64,000 nucleotides of DNA from Algibacter sp045066735 (GTDB lineage Bacteria; Bacteroidota; Bacteroidia; Flavobacteriales; Flavobacteriaceae), in assembly GCF_045066735.1 (NCBI RefSeq), contig NZ_JBISHH010000026.1, positions 186,001 through 250,000 of the forward strand, given 5' to 3'. The translations under genes were made by a program, and so were the position numbers. Shown here one piece after another: positions 9,315 to 19,159 of this stretch; the first letter of the stretch is position 1; the number at the start of each line of letters is the position of its first letter. Under the pieces are notes generated by a model, which ran no database searches, was not told the origin of the DNA, and saw nothing but the letters and a program-made list of their open reading frames with translations.

Positions 9315-11099
9315 ATGAGAAAAAGAACAGTATTATTCCTTTTAGTTGCCATAGTTACTTGTTTTAATGACGTTTTTGCACAATTAAAACAAAAACCAAA
9401 TGTCATTATTTTAATTACCGATGATCAAGGTAAAGGCGATTTAGCCTGTGAAGGTAACCAGTTTATTAAAACACCAAACATCGATAAGTTCTATTCCGAT
9501 GCGGTTCGTTTTACCAATTACCACGTATCTACAACATGTGCGCCAACAAGAGGAGCTATAATGACGGGGCGCCATAGTAATCGAGTTAATGTGTTTCATA
9601 CCATTAATGGACGCTCTATTCTTTTTGAAGATGAAGTGACTTTACCCCAAATTTTTGCTCAAAATGGATATACCAACGCCATGTTTGGAAAATGGCACTT
9701 GGGTGATAATTATCCCTATCGTCCTGAAGATAGAGGTTTTCATGAAGTTATTCGTCATGGCGGTGGCGGTATAGGGCAAGGTCCTGATTATTGGGGTAAC
9801 GATTATTTTGATGATACCTATTGGCATAATAGCAAAATGGAAAAGTACAACGGCTATTGCTCAGATGTGTTTTTTAAAGGTGCTTTAGATTTTATTGAAA
9901 CGAATAAAGACAAGCCTTTTTTCTGTTATATTTCTACCAATGCTCCGCATTCACCTTATAATCTTCCAAAAGATTATTTCGATTTATATCAGGGTAAAAA
10001 GTATAAGGATATCAATGAAAGAACCTTGCGTTTTTATGGAATGATTACCAATATTGATGATAATTTTAAAAAGTTAGAAGATAAATTAGAAGATTTAGGT
10101 ATCGCTGATAATACCATCGTTATTTTCACTACAGATAATGGAACAGCAGCAGGAAGAAGTGTTTACAATGCTGGCTTAAAAGGGGGCAAAGGGAGTCAAT
10201 ATGAAGGAGGACACCGTGTACCACTTTATATTAGATGGCCAGATGGAAAACTTACTGGAGGAAAAGATATTGATGAGCTTGTGGCACATTACGATTTACT
10301 ACCAACGTTTGTAGATTTGTTAGGTTTAGACTTCAATCCTGTCAAGAAATTGGATGGTAAAAGTTTAACACCTTTGTTAGAAAATAGACATGCTACCTGG
10401 GAAAATCGTATTTTATATATGGATACCCAAAGAGAACAGAACCTTATAAAGTATAAAAAATATACCGTTATGGATGCCAATTGGAGATTGGTTGATGGTA
10501 AAGAATTGTATGACATAGATAAAGATTTAGGTCAAGAAAATAATATAATTTCGGGCCATCCGGAAGTTGCAGCACGGCTAAGTGTAGGCTATGAGAAATG
10601 GTGGAAATCTTTTGTAGATGAAGAAGTAAATGAACGTTATGCCTATATTAAAGTAGGCTCTTCAAAAGATAACCCAAGTCGTATTTCTGCACACGACATG
10701 ATTGTTGGAAAATATAGTGGTTCATGGCATCAAAATGGCGCTATTACTGGAACTCGTGCAGGCGGTAAATGGAAAATTGAATTCGTAGAAGATGGTGAGT
10801 ACAGCATTAGTTTGCGCAGGTTTCCAAGAGAAAGTAACTTAGGTATAAATGCGACATTTCCGGCTCAAGAAGGAGCTATTGAGTACGATAAAACATCGCC
10901 AGCTAGCGTAAAATCGGATTTTAAAGAAGCTTTCTTATACGTTGCTAATATTTCTAAAACTTTAGATATCAAAGCAAATGAAGATGAAGTAACCTTTAAA
11001 GGGAAAATACCTGCTGGAAAATACGATATGGAGGCGCAATTAATAGATGAAGGAGGTAGAGTGCATCCTGCTTACTATGTTTATGTTGAGAAATTGTAA
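9315..11099 (+). CDS. S1-family sulfatase, secreted, with C-terminal extension
   Basis: A second sulfatase of 594 residues lying 54 bases after its closest relative in the window. It has a cleavable signal peptide ending near FAQ rather than a lipobox, so it is probably periplasmic. The formylglycine motif is Cys75-Ala-Pro-Thr-Arg79, with the metal ligands in LITDDQGKGD before it and the GKWHLGDNYPYRPEDRGF segment after it. The C-terminal 150 residues again form a beta-rich extension, with DNPSRISAHDM matching DNPTTLHGHDW of the upstream paralogue. It is probably co-transcribed with 7407 and the GH97 gene 33 bases downstream. The sulfatase call is firm; the linkage is unknown. Confidence 0.9.
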   Translation: MRKRTVLFLLVAIVTCFNDVFAQLKQKPNVIILITDDQGKGDLACEGNQFIKTPNIDKFYSDAVRFTNYHVSTTCAPTRGAIMTGRHSNRVNVFHTINGRSILFEDEVTLPQIFAQNGYTNAMFGKWHLGDNYPYRPEDRGFHEVIRHGGGGIGQGPDYWGNDYFDDTYWHNSKMEKYNGYCSDVFFKGALDFIETNKDKPFFCYISTNAPHSPYNLPKDYFDLYQGKKYKDINERTLRFYGMITNIDDNFKKLEDKLEDLGIADNTIVIFTTDNGTAAGRSVYNAGLKGGKGSQYEGGHRVPLYIRWPDGKLTGGKDIDELVAHYDLLPTFVDLLGLDFNPVKKLDGKSLTPLLENRHATWENRILYMDTQREQNLIKYKKYTVMDANWRLVDGKELYDIDKDLGQENNIISGHPEVAARLSVGYEKWWKSFVDEEVNERYAYIKVGSSKDNPSRISAHDMIVGKYSGSWHQNGAITGTRAGGKWKIEFVEDGEYSISLRRFPRESNLGINATFPAQEGAIEYDKTSPASVKSDFKEAFLYVANISKTLDIKANEDEVTFKGKIPAGKYDMEAQLIDEGGRVHPAYYVYVEKL

Positions 11100-11132
11100 A
11101 TAATTTATATTAATATAAAGTGTTAATCAAGA

Positions 11133-13046
11133 ATGAGATTAAGTTTTCAAACTATTTTTAGTGTTATATTGTTATTTGGCTTAACAAATTCTTGTGCTTT
11201 TGCAAATACGGTATTTGAAGTTAATTCGCCAACAGGAAAAATATCAGTTTTAATAAATGAAGCGAATAATGTTTTAAGTTATTCACTCTTAAAAGAAGGA
11301 AAAGAGCTAATTACTTCATCTCAAATTTCTATTTTATCAAGTGGAGCCCGACTGAAAGTTAAAGGGTCTAAAATAAATTCTCAAAATTCGACGTGGCAAC
11401 CAGTTTGGGGGCAGTTTAGTGAGATTGACAATCAATACAATGAACTTGTTTTAGATTTAGATATTGAAGGTATTCAAGCAAAACTTTATGTACGTGTATT
11501 TAATGAAGGGCTTGGTTTTAGATATACATTAGATGGTTATAATGAGGGAACCGAAGCTGAGCTTTATTGTGAATATAATTTAAGTCAGAAAGATATTTTG
11601 TATTTTCCAGCTGGGGAAGGTGTCCCTTTGGGTCCAATTACTATTAAAGAATTATCTAGTATAGATAAAGCTCCTAAATTAGTAATGCCCATGGTTGTTG
11701 AGAATTCTGAAAATACATTTTTATCTCTTTTAGAGTCAGATTTATATTCATCTCCAGAATTTGGAGTTATAAATTTCAATTTTAATAAAAACAAAAATAC
11801 TTTAGTTTCTTCAAACAAAACCAAGCTAAAAGGCACATTTACAACAACCCCATGGCGCGTTATTTTGGTTAATGATAAGGTAGGAGACTTGGTTACTAAT
11901 ACCATGCCTCTCAATCTAGCAACACCAAATCAATTAGAAGATACTTCTTGGATAAAACCCGGTAAAACCCTTTGGGATTGGCGAGTTCATGGGTATAAAG
12001 CAGAAGACGGCTTTACCTATGGTATAGACACCAAAAGTTATATGCGCTTTATAGATTTTGCAGCTGAAAAAGGTATTGAGTATTTTCTAATAGACGATTT
12101 TTGGTTCACCAAAGCAACTAGTGGGCATCTTGAAATTACAGAAAATCTTGATATAGAAAAAGTTTCTGCTTATGCTAAAACAAAAGATGTAAAGTTGATA
12201 TTATATTATGATAGGCATAAAGGTGATTTTGGTGATGATAACTTGTTTCCGTATTACAAATCACTTGGTATGAGTGGCATAAAATATGGTTTTATGGGTA
12301 GTAAAGTGTTATTTACGCGTAATGCGATAGAAAAAAGCGCAGAAAACCATCTGTTAGTCGATTTTCATGACGGACCAGTTCCTTTCACTGGTATAGAGCG
12401 CACATTGCCAAATGCAATAACTAAAGAGTACTGCCATGCTCAGCAAGATTCTAGAAGAGCTTTTACGCCTGAAACTTTTATCAAAATGGCACTAATTAAC
12501 GCTGTGCAAGGACCATTGGATATGAATAACGGTAACTTTTCACTAGTAGACATTAATAATGGTAACAGGCAAAAGGGCCCGAGAAAAACACATTCTTATT
12601 TTTCTACAGTAGCTTCAGAAGTAGCGCGAACATTAATTATTCATAGCGGATTAGTGTGTATCCCAGATGCCCCTGAGGCCTATGCAAAAAAAGCGGATTT
12701 GTTTGAATTTATAGAAAAAATGCCAGTAGGCAAATGGGATGATAGTAAGGTGTTACATGCTAAAATAGGCGAATATATCTCAACAGCTAGAAGACATGGT
12801 GATGATTGGTTTGTTGGCTCAGTCTATAATCAAAAAGGAGGAGCACTAGATATTAATTTAGAGTTTCTAAAAGAGAACCAAATGTATGATGCCACTTTTT
12901 ATGAAGATACCAAAGATACACATTGCGAAACCAATCCGGAAGCTTATCAAATAAGAAAATTTATCGTAAAAAAAGGAGATATTTTAAATATTAAGATGGC
13001 ACCAGGTGGCGGACATGCGATATGGATTAGACCTGTTATCAATTAG
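11133..13046 (+). CDS. Glycoside hydrolase family 97
   Basis: GH97 enzymes are exo-acting alpha-glucosidases (inverting) or alpha-galactosidases and relatives (retaining). The 637-residue protein has the family's layout: signal peptide, N-terminal beta-sandwich (about 30-270), a (beta/alpha)8 barrel beginning near KPGKTLWDWRVHG, and a C-terminal beta domain. In the barrel, LLVDFHDGP places Asp410 in the segment where retaining members carry their nucleophile, which suggests a retaining enzyme; this is inference from family knowledge. The N-terminus has NSCAFA, so both lipoprotein and ordinary signal-peptide cleavage are possible. It sits between sulfatases with 33- and 48-base gaps, so it probably acts on a desulfated oligosaccharide. 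Confidence 0.88.
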   Translation: MRLSFQTIFSVILLFGLTNSCAFANTVFEVNSPTGKISVLINEANNVLSYSLLKEGKELITSSQISILSSGARLKVKGSKINSQNSTWQPVWGQFSEIDNQYNELVLDLDIEGIQAKLYVRVFNEGLGFRYTLDGYNEGTEAELYCEYNLSQKDILYFPAGEGVPLGPITIKELSSIDKAPKLVMPMVVENSENTFLSLLESDLYSSPEFGVINFNFNKNKNTLVSSNKTKLKGTFTTTPWRVILVNDKVGDLVTNTMPLNLATPNQLEDTSWIKPGKTLWDWRVHGYKAEDGFTYGIDTKSYMRFIDFAAEKGIEYFLIDDFWFTKATSGHLEITENLDIEKVSAYAKTKDVKLILYYDRHKGDFGDDNLFPYYKSLGMSGIKYGFMGSKVLFTRNAIEKSAENHLLVDFHDGPVPFTGIERTLPNAITKEYCHAQQDSRRAFTPETFIKMALINAVQGPLDMNNGNFSLVDINNGNRQKGPRKTHSYFSTVASEVARTLIIHSGLVCIPDAPEAYAKKADLFEFIEKMPVGKWDDSKVLHAKIGEYISTARRHGDDWFVGSVYNQKGGALDINLEFLKENQMYDATFYEDTKDTHCETNPEAYQIRKFIVKKGDILNIKMAPGGGHAIWIRPVIN

Positions 13047-13094
13047 TTTTTAGAAATAAAAAAGTGTTTTAATAAAAAAAATGAACGAATAAAT

Positions 13095-14501
13095 ATGTAT
13101 AAAATACGTGTTTTTTTATCCATACAGACTGTATTAGTCTTGTTATTTTATTCTTCGATTTGTTCGTCACAAGTTTCTCAATCGATAGAAAGAAAACCTA
13201 ATATTGTTTTCATTATAGTGGATGATTTAGGCTATTCTGATGTAGAATATATGAATCAAAAAGTAGGTGTTAAAACACCAAATATTAATAAGTTAACTCA
13301 AACGGGAATGCTGTTTACAGACGCTTATGCAGCGGCACCAGTTTGTTCTCCTACCAGAGCGAGTATTGTTACAGGGAAATCTCCTGCAGCCATTAAAATT
13401 ACATGTCATATTCCAGGAATGGGAATGGATAAATATTTGGAGAAATTAAACAAAGGTAAAAAGTTGAAAGAAGCTTTCTTTCTAGATCATTTACCACAAG
13501 AAGAAATCACCATTGCTGAAGCTTTAAAAACACATGGGTATTCTACAGGGTATATTGGGAAATGGCATTTAGGAGGAGAAGGGTCTATTTATACAGAAGA
13601 CGGAATAGTTAATCCAAAGTTTAATCCAGATTATCATGGTTTTGATTTAAACATTGGAGGTTGTGCTTATGGTCAACCTGATAGTTATTTTTCCCCTTAT
13701 AAAAATGGAACTATTAGCGATGGACCAACTGGAGAATACCTTACAGACAGATTGGGGGATGAAGCTGTTACTTTTATAGAACAAAATAAGGATAAACCTT
13801 TTTTATTGAATTTGGCAACATATACCGTGCACACACCTTTGGCAGCTCCTGATAAATTTGTTGAAAGACATGATGGCAATAAGTATTTCGCTATGATTGA
13901 AAAATTAGATCAGAATGTTGGCAAAGTAATGAACAAATTAGAAACCCTAAATTTGTTAGAAAACACTGTGGTTATCTTCTATTCAGACAATGGAGGTCTA
14001 TGGGGCAATCCACCTTTAAAAGGAAAAAAGGGTACGTTAAATGAAGGCGGTATTCGTGTGCCTATGATTGTCAATTGGCAAGGTAAAATTATAGCTGGGA
14101 GCGTGTGTAATACACCTGTAAGTAGTGTGGACTTTTTTCCAACATTTCTAGCATTAGCAGGAGCAAATCCAACTGCACACTCTAAATTAGAAGGGATTAG
14201 TATGTTACCTTTATTTAATAGTGAAAATTTTTTTACAGAAAGATCTTTATACTGGCATTTTCCACATCATAGAAAGGAAGGGTTGTCAATGGGAGCAGCT
14301 ATCCGAAAAGGAAAATGGAAGTATATTGTTGAGTTTGAAACAGAAAAAGAGTTTCTGTACAATTTAAAAGAGGATATGGCAGAACAACATAACTTGCTTA
14401 GTAAACATCCTATAAAAGTACAAGAACTAGCGGCCAATCTAAAAAAATGGCAAAAAGAAGTTAATGCAGAAATGCCAGCTGTTAATTTAGGTTTTAAATA
14501 A
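13095..14501 (+). CDS. S1-family sulfatase, secreted
   Basis: The third sulfatase, 468 residues and without the C-terminal extension of the first two. A signal peptide (roughly the first 26 residues) precedes the metal-binding IIVDDLGYSD. The formylglycine motif is Cys84-Ser-Pro-Thr-Arg88, followed by GKWHLGGEGS and, further on, YSDNGG and KGKKGTLNEGGIRVP, all expected in formylglycine sulfatases. It is in series with GH97 (48 bases) and the next sulfatase (23 bases), so operon membership is likely. The sequence is clearly different from its neighbours, arguing for a separate sulfate position or sugar rather than redundancy. Substrate not assignable by eye. Confidence 0.9.
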   Translation: MYKIRVFLSIQTVLVLLFYSSICSSQVSQSIERKPNIVFIIVDDLGYSDVEYMNQKVGVKTPNINKLTQTGMLFTDAYAAAPVCSPTRASIVTGKSPAAIKITCHIPGMGMDKYLEKLNKGKKLKEAFFLDHLPQEEITIAEALKTHGYSTGYIGKWHLGGEGSIYTEDGIVNPKFNPDYHGFDLNIGGCAYGQPDSYFSPYKNGTISDGPTGEYLTDRLGDEAVTFIEQNKDKPFLLNLATYTVHTPLAAPDKFVERHDGNKYFAMIEKLDQNVGKVMNKLETLNLLENTVVIFYSDNGGLWGNPPLKGKKGTLNEGGIRVPMIVNWQGKIIAGSVCNTPVSSVDFFPTFLALAGANPTAHSKLEGISMLPLFNSENFFTERSLYWHFPHHRKEGLSMGAAIRKGKWKYIVEFETEKEFLYNLKEDMAEQHNLLSKHPIKVQELAANLKKWQKEVNAEMPAVNLGFK

Positions 14502-14524
14502 TAACATTAAGCGTATTAATAAAG

Positions 14525-16156
14525 ATGAAATTGAAGTATAAAGCAATGAAGCACATCGAATCAAGATTTAAAAAAGTCAATATTAAGTTAATAGTAAGCT
14601 GTATTGTTTTAGTAACTTTTTTAGGACTAGTAGGCTGTAGAACACAACAAACTAAACATGTTGAAACAAAACCAAACATAGTCATTATTTATACCGACGA
14701 TCAAGGTTACGGCGATGTCGGTGCGCTTAATCCAGAAGCGAAATTTAGAACCCCAAATATGGATAAGTTAGCGAACGAAGGTGTTACTTTTACCGATGGC
14801 CACAGTAGCGATGCGGTTTGTACGCCGTCTAGATACAGTTTGTTAACAGGACGCTACAGTTGGAGAACGAGTTTGAAAAAAAATGTGTTACGTGCAGATG
14901 GCCCATGTTTAATTGAAAAAGATAGAATGACGATTGCTTCGTTACTTCGTGAGCAAGGTTATAGTACTGCTATGATTGGTAAATGGCATCTTCAAATGGA
15001 ATTTGAAGGTGATGTAAAAACAGGTGGTCGCGATTGGTCTAAACCTTTTACAGATGGTCCCATTGAAAAAGGTTTCGATTATTTCTTTGGAATTGCTGCC
15101 TCCATGAATTATGGTATATTAACATTCTTAGAAAACAATCGTGTTCTAGATCCACCAACGTTGTTCACAAAAAAGAAAATGGATGTCACACCACGAACTT
15201 ATAGAATGACACCGCCATATCAAGAAGAAAAAGCTAAAGGTTATGTTGAGGTAGCACCTTCTTTTAATGATGAATTGGTAATTAAAACGTTTGCAGATAA
15301 GGCTGTTGAATATATTGGTAATGCTGCCGATGAATCCAAATCGGGAAAACCTTTCTTTTTATACTTACCACTTACAAGTCCCCATTTACCGCATTGTACA
15401 CATCCTGATTTTCAAGGGAAAAGTAATTGCGGAAATTATGGCGATTTTATGGAAGAAACAGATTATCGCATCGGGCAAGTTTTGGAAGCTTTAAAAGCAA
15501 ATGGTTTAGATGAAAATACTTTGGTTATTTTTTCATCGGATAATGGAGCCGAGTCTAATTACGAATATCAGAGAGACACCTACGAACATTACAGTTGTAT
15601 GAATTTTAAAGGGGGAAAACGTGATATTTATGAAGGTGGGCACCGGGTACCGTTTTTAATGCGTTGGCCAAATGCCATTAAAGCAGGAACACAAGTAAAC
15701 GATCCGGTTTGTCAAACCGATTATTTAGCTACTATTGCTGATATTGTTGGGGCTAAAATACCTGATAATGCAGGAGAAGACAGTTATAGTTTATGGCCAA
15801 TGATTAAGGATGAAGCTGTTAAACAAAAAGCAGATAGACCAGTGATTCACCATTCATTCACAGGACATTTCGCTATTCGCGAAGGGAAATGGAAGTTAAA
15901 CATGCTTAGAGGTTCTGGTGGTTCTTTAAAACCTGTAATTATAGAACCAAAAGAAGGCGAAGCACCGTTTGAACTATACGATATAGAAAACGACCCTGGG
16001 GAAACTACAAATTTATATTTTGAACAACCAGAAGTTGTAGAACGATTAAAAGCCAAAATCACTCATATAATCGAAAGCGGAAGATCTACTGAAGGTGAAG
16101 CACAACCTTTTGTAAAAGAAAATTGGGAACAATTAACATGGATGAGCTTAAATTAA
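14525..16156 (+). CDS. S1-family sulfatase, lipoprotein
   Basis: The fourth sulfatase, 543 residues. A membrane segment ends in the lipobox GLVGC, giving a lipid-anchored enzyme. The formylglycine motif is the Ser variant Cys99-Thr-Pro-Ser-Arg103 within CTPSRYSLLTGRYSWRT, a form common in arylsulfatase A-like proteins. The metal site begins at IIYTDDQGYGD. FSSDNGAES and the downstream GGHRVPF segment complete the active-site loops. The ATG at 14525 is used here, but the ATG at 14546 would give a more usual, shorter leader. The GH120 gene follows after 99 bases. Confidence 0.9.
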   Translation: MKLKYKAMKHIESRFKKVNIKLIVSCIVLVTFLGLVGCRTQQTKHVETKPNIVIIYTDDQGYGDVGALNPEAKFRTPNMDKLANEGVTFTDGHSSDAVCTPSRYSLLTGRYSWRTSLKKNVLRADGPCLIEKDRMTIASLLREQGYSTAMIGKWHLQMEFEGDVKTGGRDWSKPFTDGPIEKGFDYFFGIAASMNYGILTFLENNRVLDPPTLFTKKKMDVTPRTYRMTPPYQEEKAKGYVEVAPSFNDELVIKTFADKAVEYIGNAADESKSGKPFFLYLPLTSPHLPHCTHPDFQGKSNCGNYGDFMEETDYRIGQVLEALKANGLDENTLVIFSSDNGAESNYEYQRDTYEHYSCMNFKGGKRDIYEGGHRVPFLMRWPNAIKAGTQVNDPVCQTDYLATIADIVGAKIPDNAGEDSYSLWPMIKDEAVKQKADRPVIHHSFTGHFAIREGKWKLNMLRGSGGSLKPVIIEPKEGEAPFELYDIENDPGETTNLYFEQPEVVERLKAKITHIIESGRSTEGEAQPFVKENWEQLTWMSLN

Positions 16157-16255
16157 GTAAGCTTATATTGAAATTTTTAAATTGAAGTTAGTGATGTTGG
16201 CGAATAAAATTATTTCTAAAATAATAATAGAATTTGATTCTAATAAATAAATAGA

Positions 16256-18214
16256 ATGAGAGCAAAAGTCAGCATTTTCAGAGTCTTATTTTTTGTTTGT
16301 TCTTTTATGGTTCAAGCAAAAGATTTTCATGTATCAAAAAAAGGAAATGATTTTAATGAAGGAAGCCAGAGCGCTCCGTTTAAAACTATTTCCAAAGCAG
16401 CTAAATTAGCACAACCAGGCGATTTTATTATCGTTCACAAAGGTGTTTATAGGGAGCGCATAGATCCGTTTTATGGAGGAAGAAACGAAAGGGACAGAAT
16501 TGTTTATCAGGCGGCCGAAAACGAAGAGGTTTGGATTAAAGGTTCCGAAGTTATCAGTACTTGGAAAAAGCATAAAGGCTCTGTTTGGAAAGTCGTGATT
16601 GATAATAGTTTCTTCGGAGATTTTAATCCGTATCAAGAAATTCTTTATGGCGATTGGCTAACAAAAACTTACGGCAGAGATCATCATTTAGGGGAGGTTT
16701 ACGTAAATGGAAAGGCTTTGTATGAGATTGATAGTTTATCTAAAGTAGCGTCTTTAAATCCTTTAAAAAGAGCAACGGATGTTGAAGGTTCTAAATATAA
16801 GTGGTATTGTGAAACTAATAACGAAACGACGACGATATATGCCAATTTTCACGATAAAAACCCAAATAAAGAGCTCGTAGAAATCAACGTGAGGTCTACT
16901 GTCTTTTTTCCGAAGAAAACAGGAATTAACTATATCACCGTTCGTGGATTTAAAATGGCACACGCAGCAACGCAATGGGCTCCACCAACAGCAGAACAAC
17001 AAGGTTTAATAGGTCCAAACTGGAGCAAGGGATGGGTTATTGAAAATAACCTCATCACAGACTCTAAATGTGCAGGAATTGTTATAGGAAAAGAACGGGG
17101 TTCTGGTCAAAATGCTTGGCGTCGCGATAAAAAGAAGCATGGTACACAACGAGAGCGCGAAGTTGTTTTCAAAGCCCTACAAATGGGATGGTCTAAGGAA
17201 ACAATTGGTTCTCATATCATTAGAAACAATACCATAAAAGATTGTGAACAGGGCGGAATAATAGGTCATCTAGGTTGTGTTTTTAGTAAAATCTCGAACA
17301 ATCATATTTATAATATAAATGTAAAAAAGCAGTTTGATGGTTGGGAAATTGCCGGAATTAAACTGCACGCAGCTATTGATGTTCTTATAAAAAACAATTT
17401 TATACACGATAACCACAGAGGTATTTGGCTCGATTGGCAAGCACAAGGTGCTCGGGTATCGGGTAATCTTTTATTTAATAATGAAGATCAAGATTTGTTT
17501 GTAGAAGTGAATCACGGGCCTATGATAATTGATAACAATATTTTACTTTCAGAAAGAGGGATTCTTAATGCGTCTCAAGGCACAGCGTTTGTAAATAATT
17601 TAATTGCAGGAAATATACACATGAGAACGGCAACAAATAGGTTTACACATTATCATTTCCCACATTCTACGGAAGTTTTAGGAATGATGACGGTTATACT
17701 TGGTGACGATCGTTTTTATAATAATATTTTTGCGGCCAATAATGAGTCATTAGAGAAGAGTCAATATTATGGTTTGGATGCTTACAACGATTTTCCTTCG
17801 GCTTCATACCAATGGAAATCACCTGGTAGTTTAAATAACTATAATGCACAGAAGTTCCCCGTTTTTATAGATGCTAATTTGTATTTAAATAGAGCTAAAC
17901 CATCCAATATAGAAACAAATCTTGTTGAAAATAAAACCTTAAATCCGGCTATTCGTTTAACTAAATCGGCCGATGGTTATTACTTAAATATTACCGCAGA
18001 CGCGAGTTTTAGGCAAGTTAAAACCCAATTTATAAATACGGCTATTTTAGGTGCTGCTTTTCAATCTGAGACACCATATGAAAATCCTGATGGCTCTGCA
18101 CTCATCATCAATGAAGATTATTTTGGAAGCGAAAGAACTACAGAAAAGCCATTAGTGGGCCCATTTCAGAATTTAAAAATAGGAGAGAATAGAATTAAAG
18201 TTTGGAGTAATTAA
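16256..18214 (+). CDS. GH120-family beta-xylosidase (parallel beta-helix)
   Basis: The 652-residue protein looks like GH120, the family of the Thermoanaerobacterium xylosidase XylC, from my memory of that sequence: an N-terminal VSKKGNDFNEGS repeat, the AHAATQWAPPTAEQQGLIG segment and the GPNWSKGW segment. The two catalytic acids of the family can be placed at D393 (GIWLDWQAQG) and E417 (LFVEVNHGP), 24 residues apart against 23 in XylC. A short signal peptide ends near QAK, so the enzyme is secreted, probably to the periplasm. The family removes terminal beta-xylose from xylo-oligosaccharides. Its place among sulfatases suggests xylose in the target glycan. GH120 is a small family, so the exact linkage should be treated as inferred. 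Confidence 0.82.
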   Translation: MRAKVSIFRVLFFVCSFMVQAKDFHVSKKGNDFNEGSQSAPFKTISKAAKLAQPGDFIIVHKGVYRERIDPFYGGRNERDRIVYQAAENEEVWIKGSEVISTWKKHKGSVWKVVIDNSFFGDFNPYQEILYGDWLTKTYGRDHHLGEVYVNGKALYEIDSLSKVASLNPLKRATDVEGSKYKWYCETNNETTTIYANFHDKNPNKELVEINVRSTVFFPKKTGINYITVRGFKMAHAATQWAPPTAEQQGLIGPNWSKGWVIENNLITDSKCAGIVIGKERGSGQNAWRRDKKKHGTQREREVVFKALQMGWSKETIGSHIIRNNTIKDCEQGGIIGHLGCVFSKISNNHIYNINVKKQFDGWEIAGIKLHAAIDVLIKNNFIHDNHRGIWLDWQAQGARVSGNLLFNNEDQDLFVEVNHGPMIIDNNILLSERGILNASQGTAFVNNLIAGNIHMRTATNRFTHYHFPHSTEVLGMMTVILGDDRFYNNIFAANNESLEKSQYYGLDAYNDFPSASYQWKSPGSLNNYNAQKFPVFIDANLYLNRAKPSNIETNLVENKTLNPAIRLTKSADGYYLNITADASFRQVKTQFINTAILGAAFQSETPYENPDGSALIINEDYFGSERTTEKPLVGPFQNLKIGENRIKVWSN

Positions 18215-18232
18215 GTTTGAAGGATTGAAATT

Positions 18233-19036
18233 ATGAGACGTAAAAAGTTTTTAAAAATTATAGGTTTTGGCACTTTAGGCATGGGGATAGCTCCATTAGC
18301 TTTTGCTAAAAATACTTATAAGAAAACAAACGAAGCCATTTGTAAACTCACTTGGGATACCTTGTGTGGTAAAATAGGTGAAATCTATAAAACTGATGCA
18401 TTTGTGTATGTTCACCCTAAAAACAGAATACCAAATGTGTTTATTTATGGAGATTCTATATCCATAGCGTATTCATCTACAGTCATGAAGCTTTTACGAG
18501 AAAAAGCGAATGTATATCGCTTGTTCAAGAATGGTGGTTCTAGCGATCAGTTCATTCCAAACATGGAAAAGCTTCAAGAAAGTATGTTTCAACCCGGCTT
18601 AGAGGAAGGTTGGAAATTCAATTGGGATGTTATTCATTTCAATGTTGGTTTGCACGATTTAAAGTACCTAAAAGGAAAGCATCTAAGTAAAAAAGGTGGT
18701 AAGCAAGTGGCGTCCATTAAAACATACAAAGAAAATTTAGAGGGTATTTGTCAATATCTAAAAACGAAATTTCCGAAGGCAAAATTAATTTTTGCAACCA
18801 CAACACCGGTTCCCGAAAATGCAAAAGGGCGCTTTAAAGGCGATAGTATTAAGTACAATAAAGCAGCTTTAGAAGTTTTAGTAAATCATCCGGATATTAT
18901 AATTAACGATTTGTACACTTTTACCAAGCCACATCGCGAAGCTTGGGAGCAAGCACCCGGAAATGTGCATTATAAAGCTATAGGTTTTAATAAACAAGGT
19001 GAAGAGGTGGCTCGAATTATTGATGAGGTTTTATAA
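18233..19036 (+). CDS. SGNH/GDSL-type hydrolase, exported
   Basis: The 267-residue protein has a basic N-terminus (MRRKKF) and a signal peptide ending near AFA. It carries SGNH blocks: block I FIYGDSISI with Ser75, a block III-like FNVGLHDLK, and block V GNVHYKAIGF with His246. The family cleaves acyl esters, and in polysaccharide loci it usually removes acetyl groups from sugars. Block III has GLHD where GxND is usual, so the oxyanion Asn appears replaced by His, which is worth noting. It follows GH120 by 18 bases and is likely its operon partner, suggesting an acetylated xylose-containing substrate. A deacetylase role is inference. Confidence 0.78.
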   Translation: MRRKKFLKIIGFGTLGMGIAPLAFAKNTYKKTNEAICKLTWDTLCGKIGEIYKTDAFVYVHPKNRIPNVFIYGDSISIAYSSTVMKLLREKANVYRLFKNGGSSDQFIPNMEKLQESMFQPGLEEGWKFNWDVIHFNVGLHDLKYLKGKHLSKKGGKQVASIKTYKENLEGICQYLKTKFPKAKLIFATTTPVPENAKGRFKGDSIKYNKAALEVLVNHPDIIINDLYTFTKPHREAWEQAPGNVHYKAIGFNKQGEEVARIIDEVL

Positions 19037-19159
19037 AAAATACTTTCATTAATAGACGAATTGACTGCATTTTCGTTAAGTTGAAAAACAAAAAAAATAT
19101 ATCTGAATAATCATTTAAATAGAAATATCAAAAAATTAAAAAACCAAACAATAACTAAT

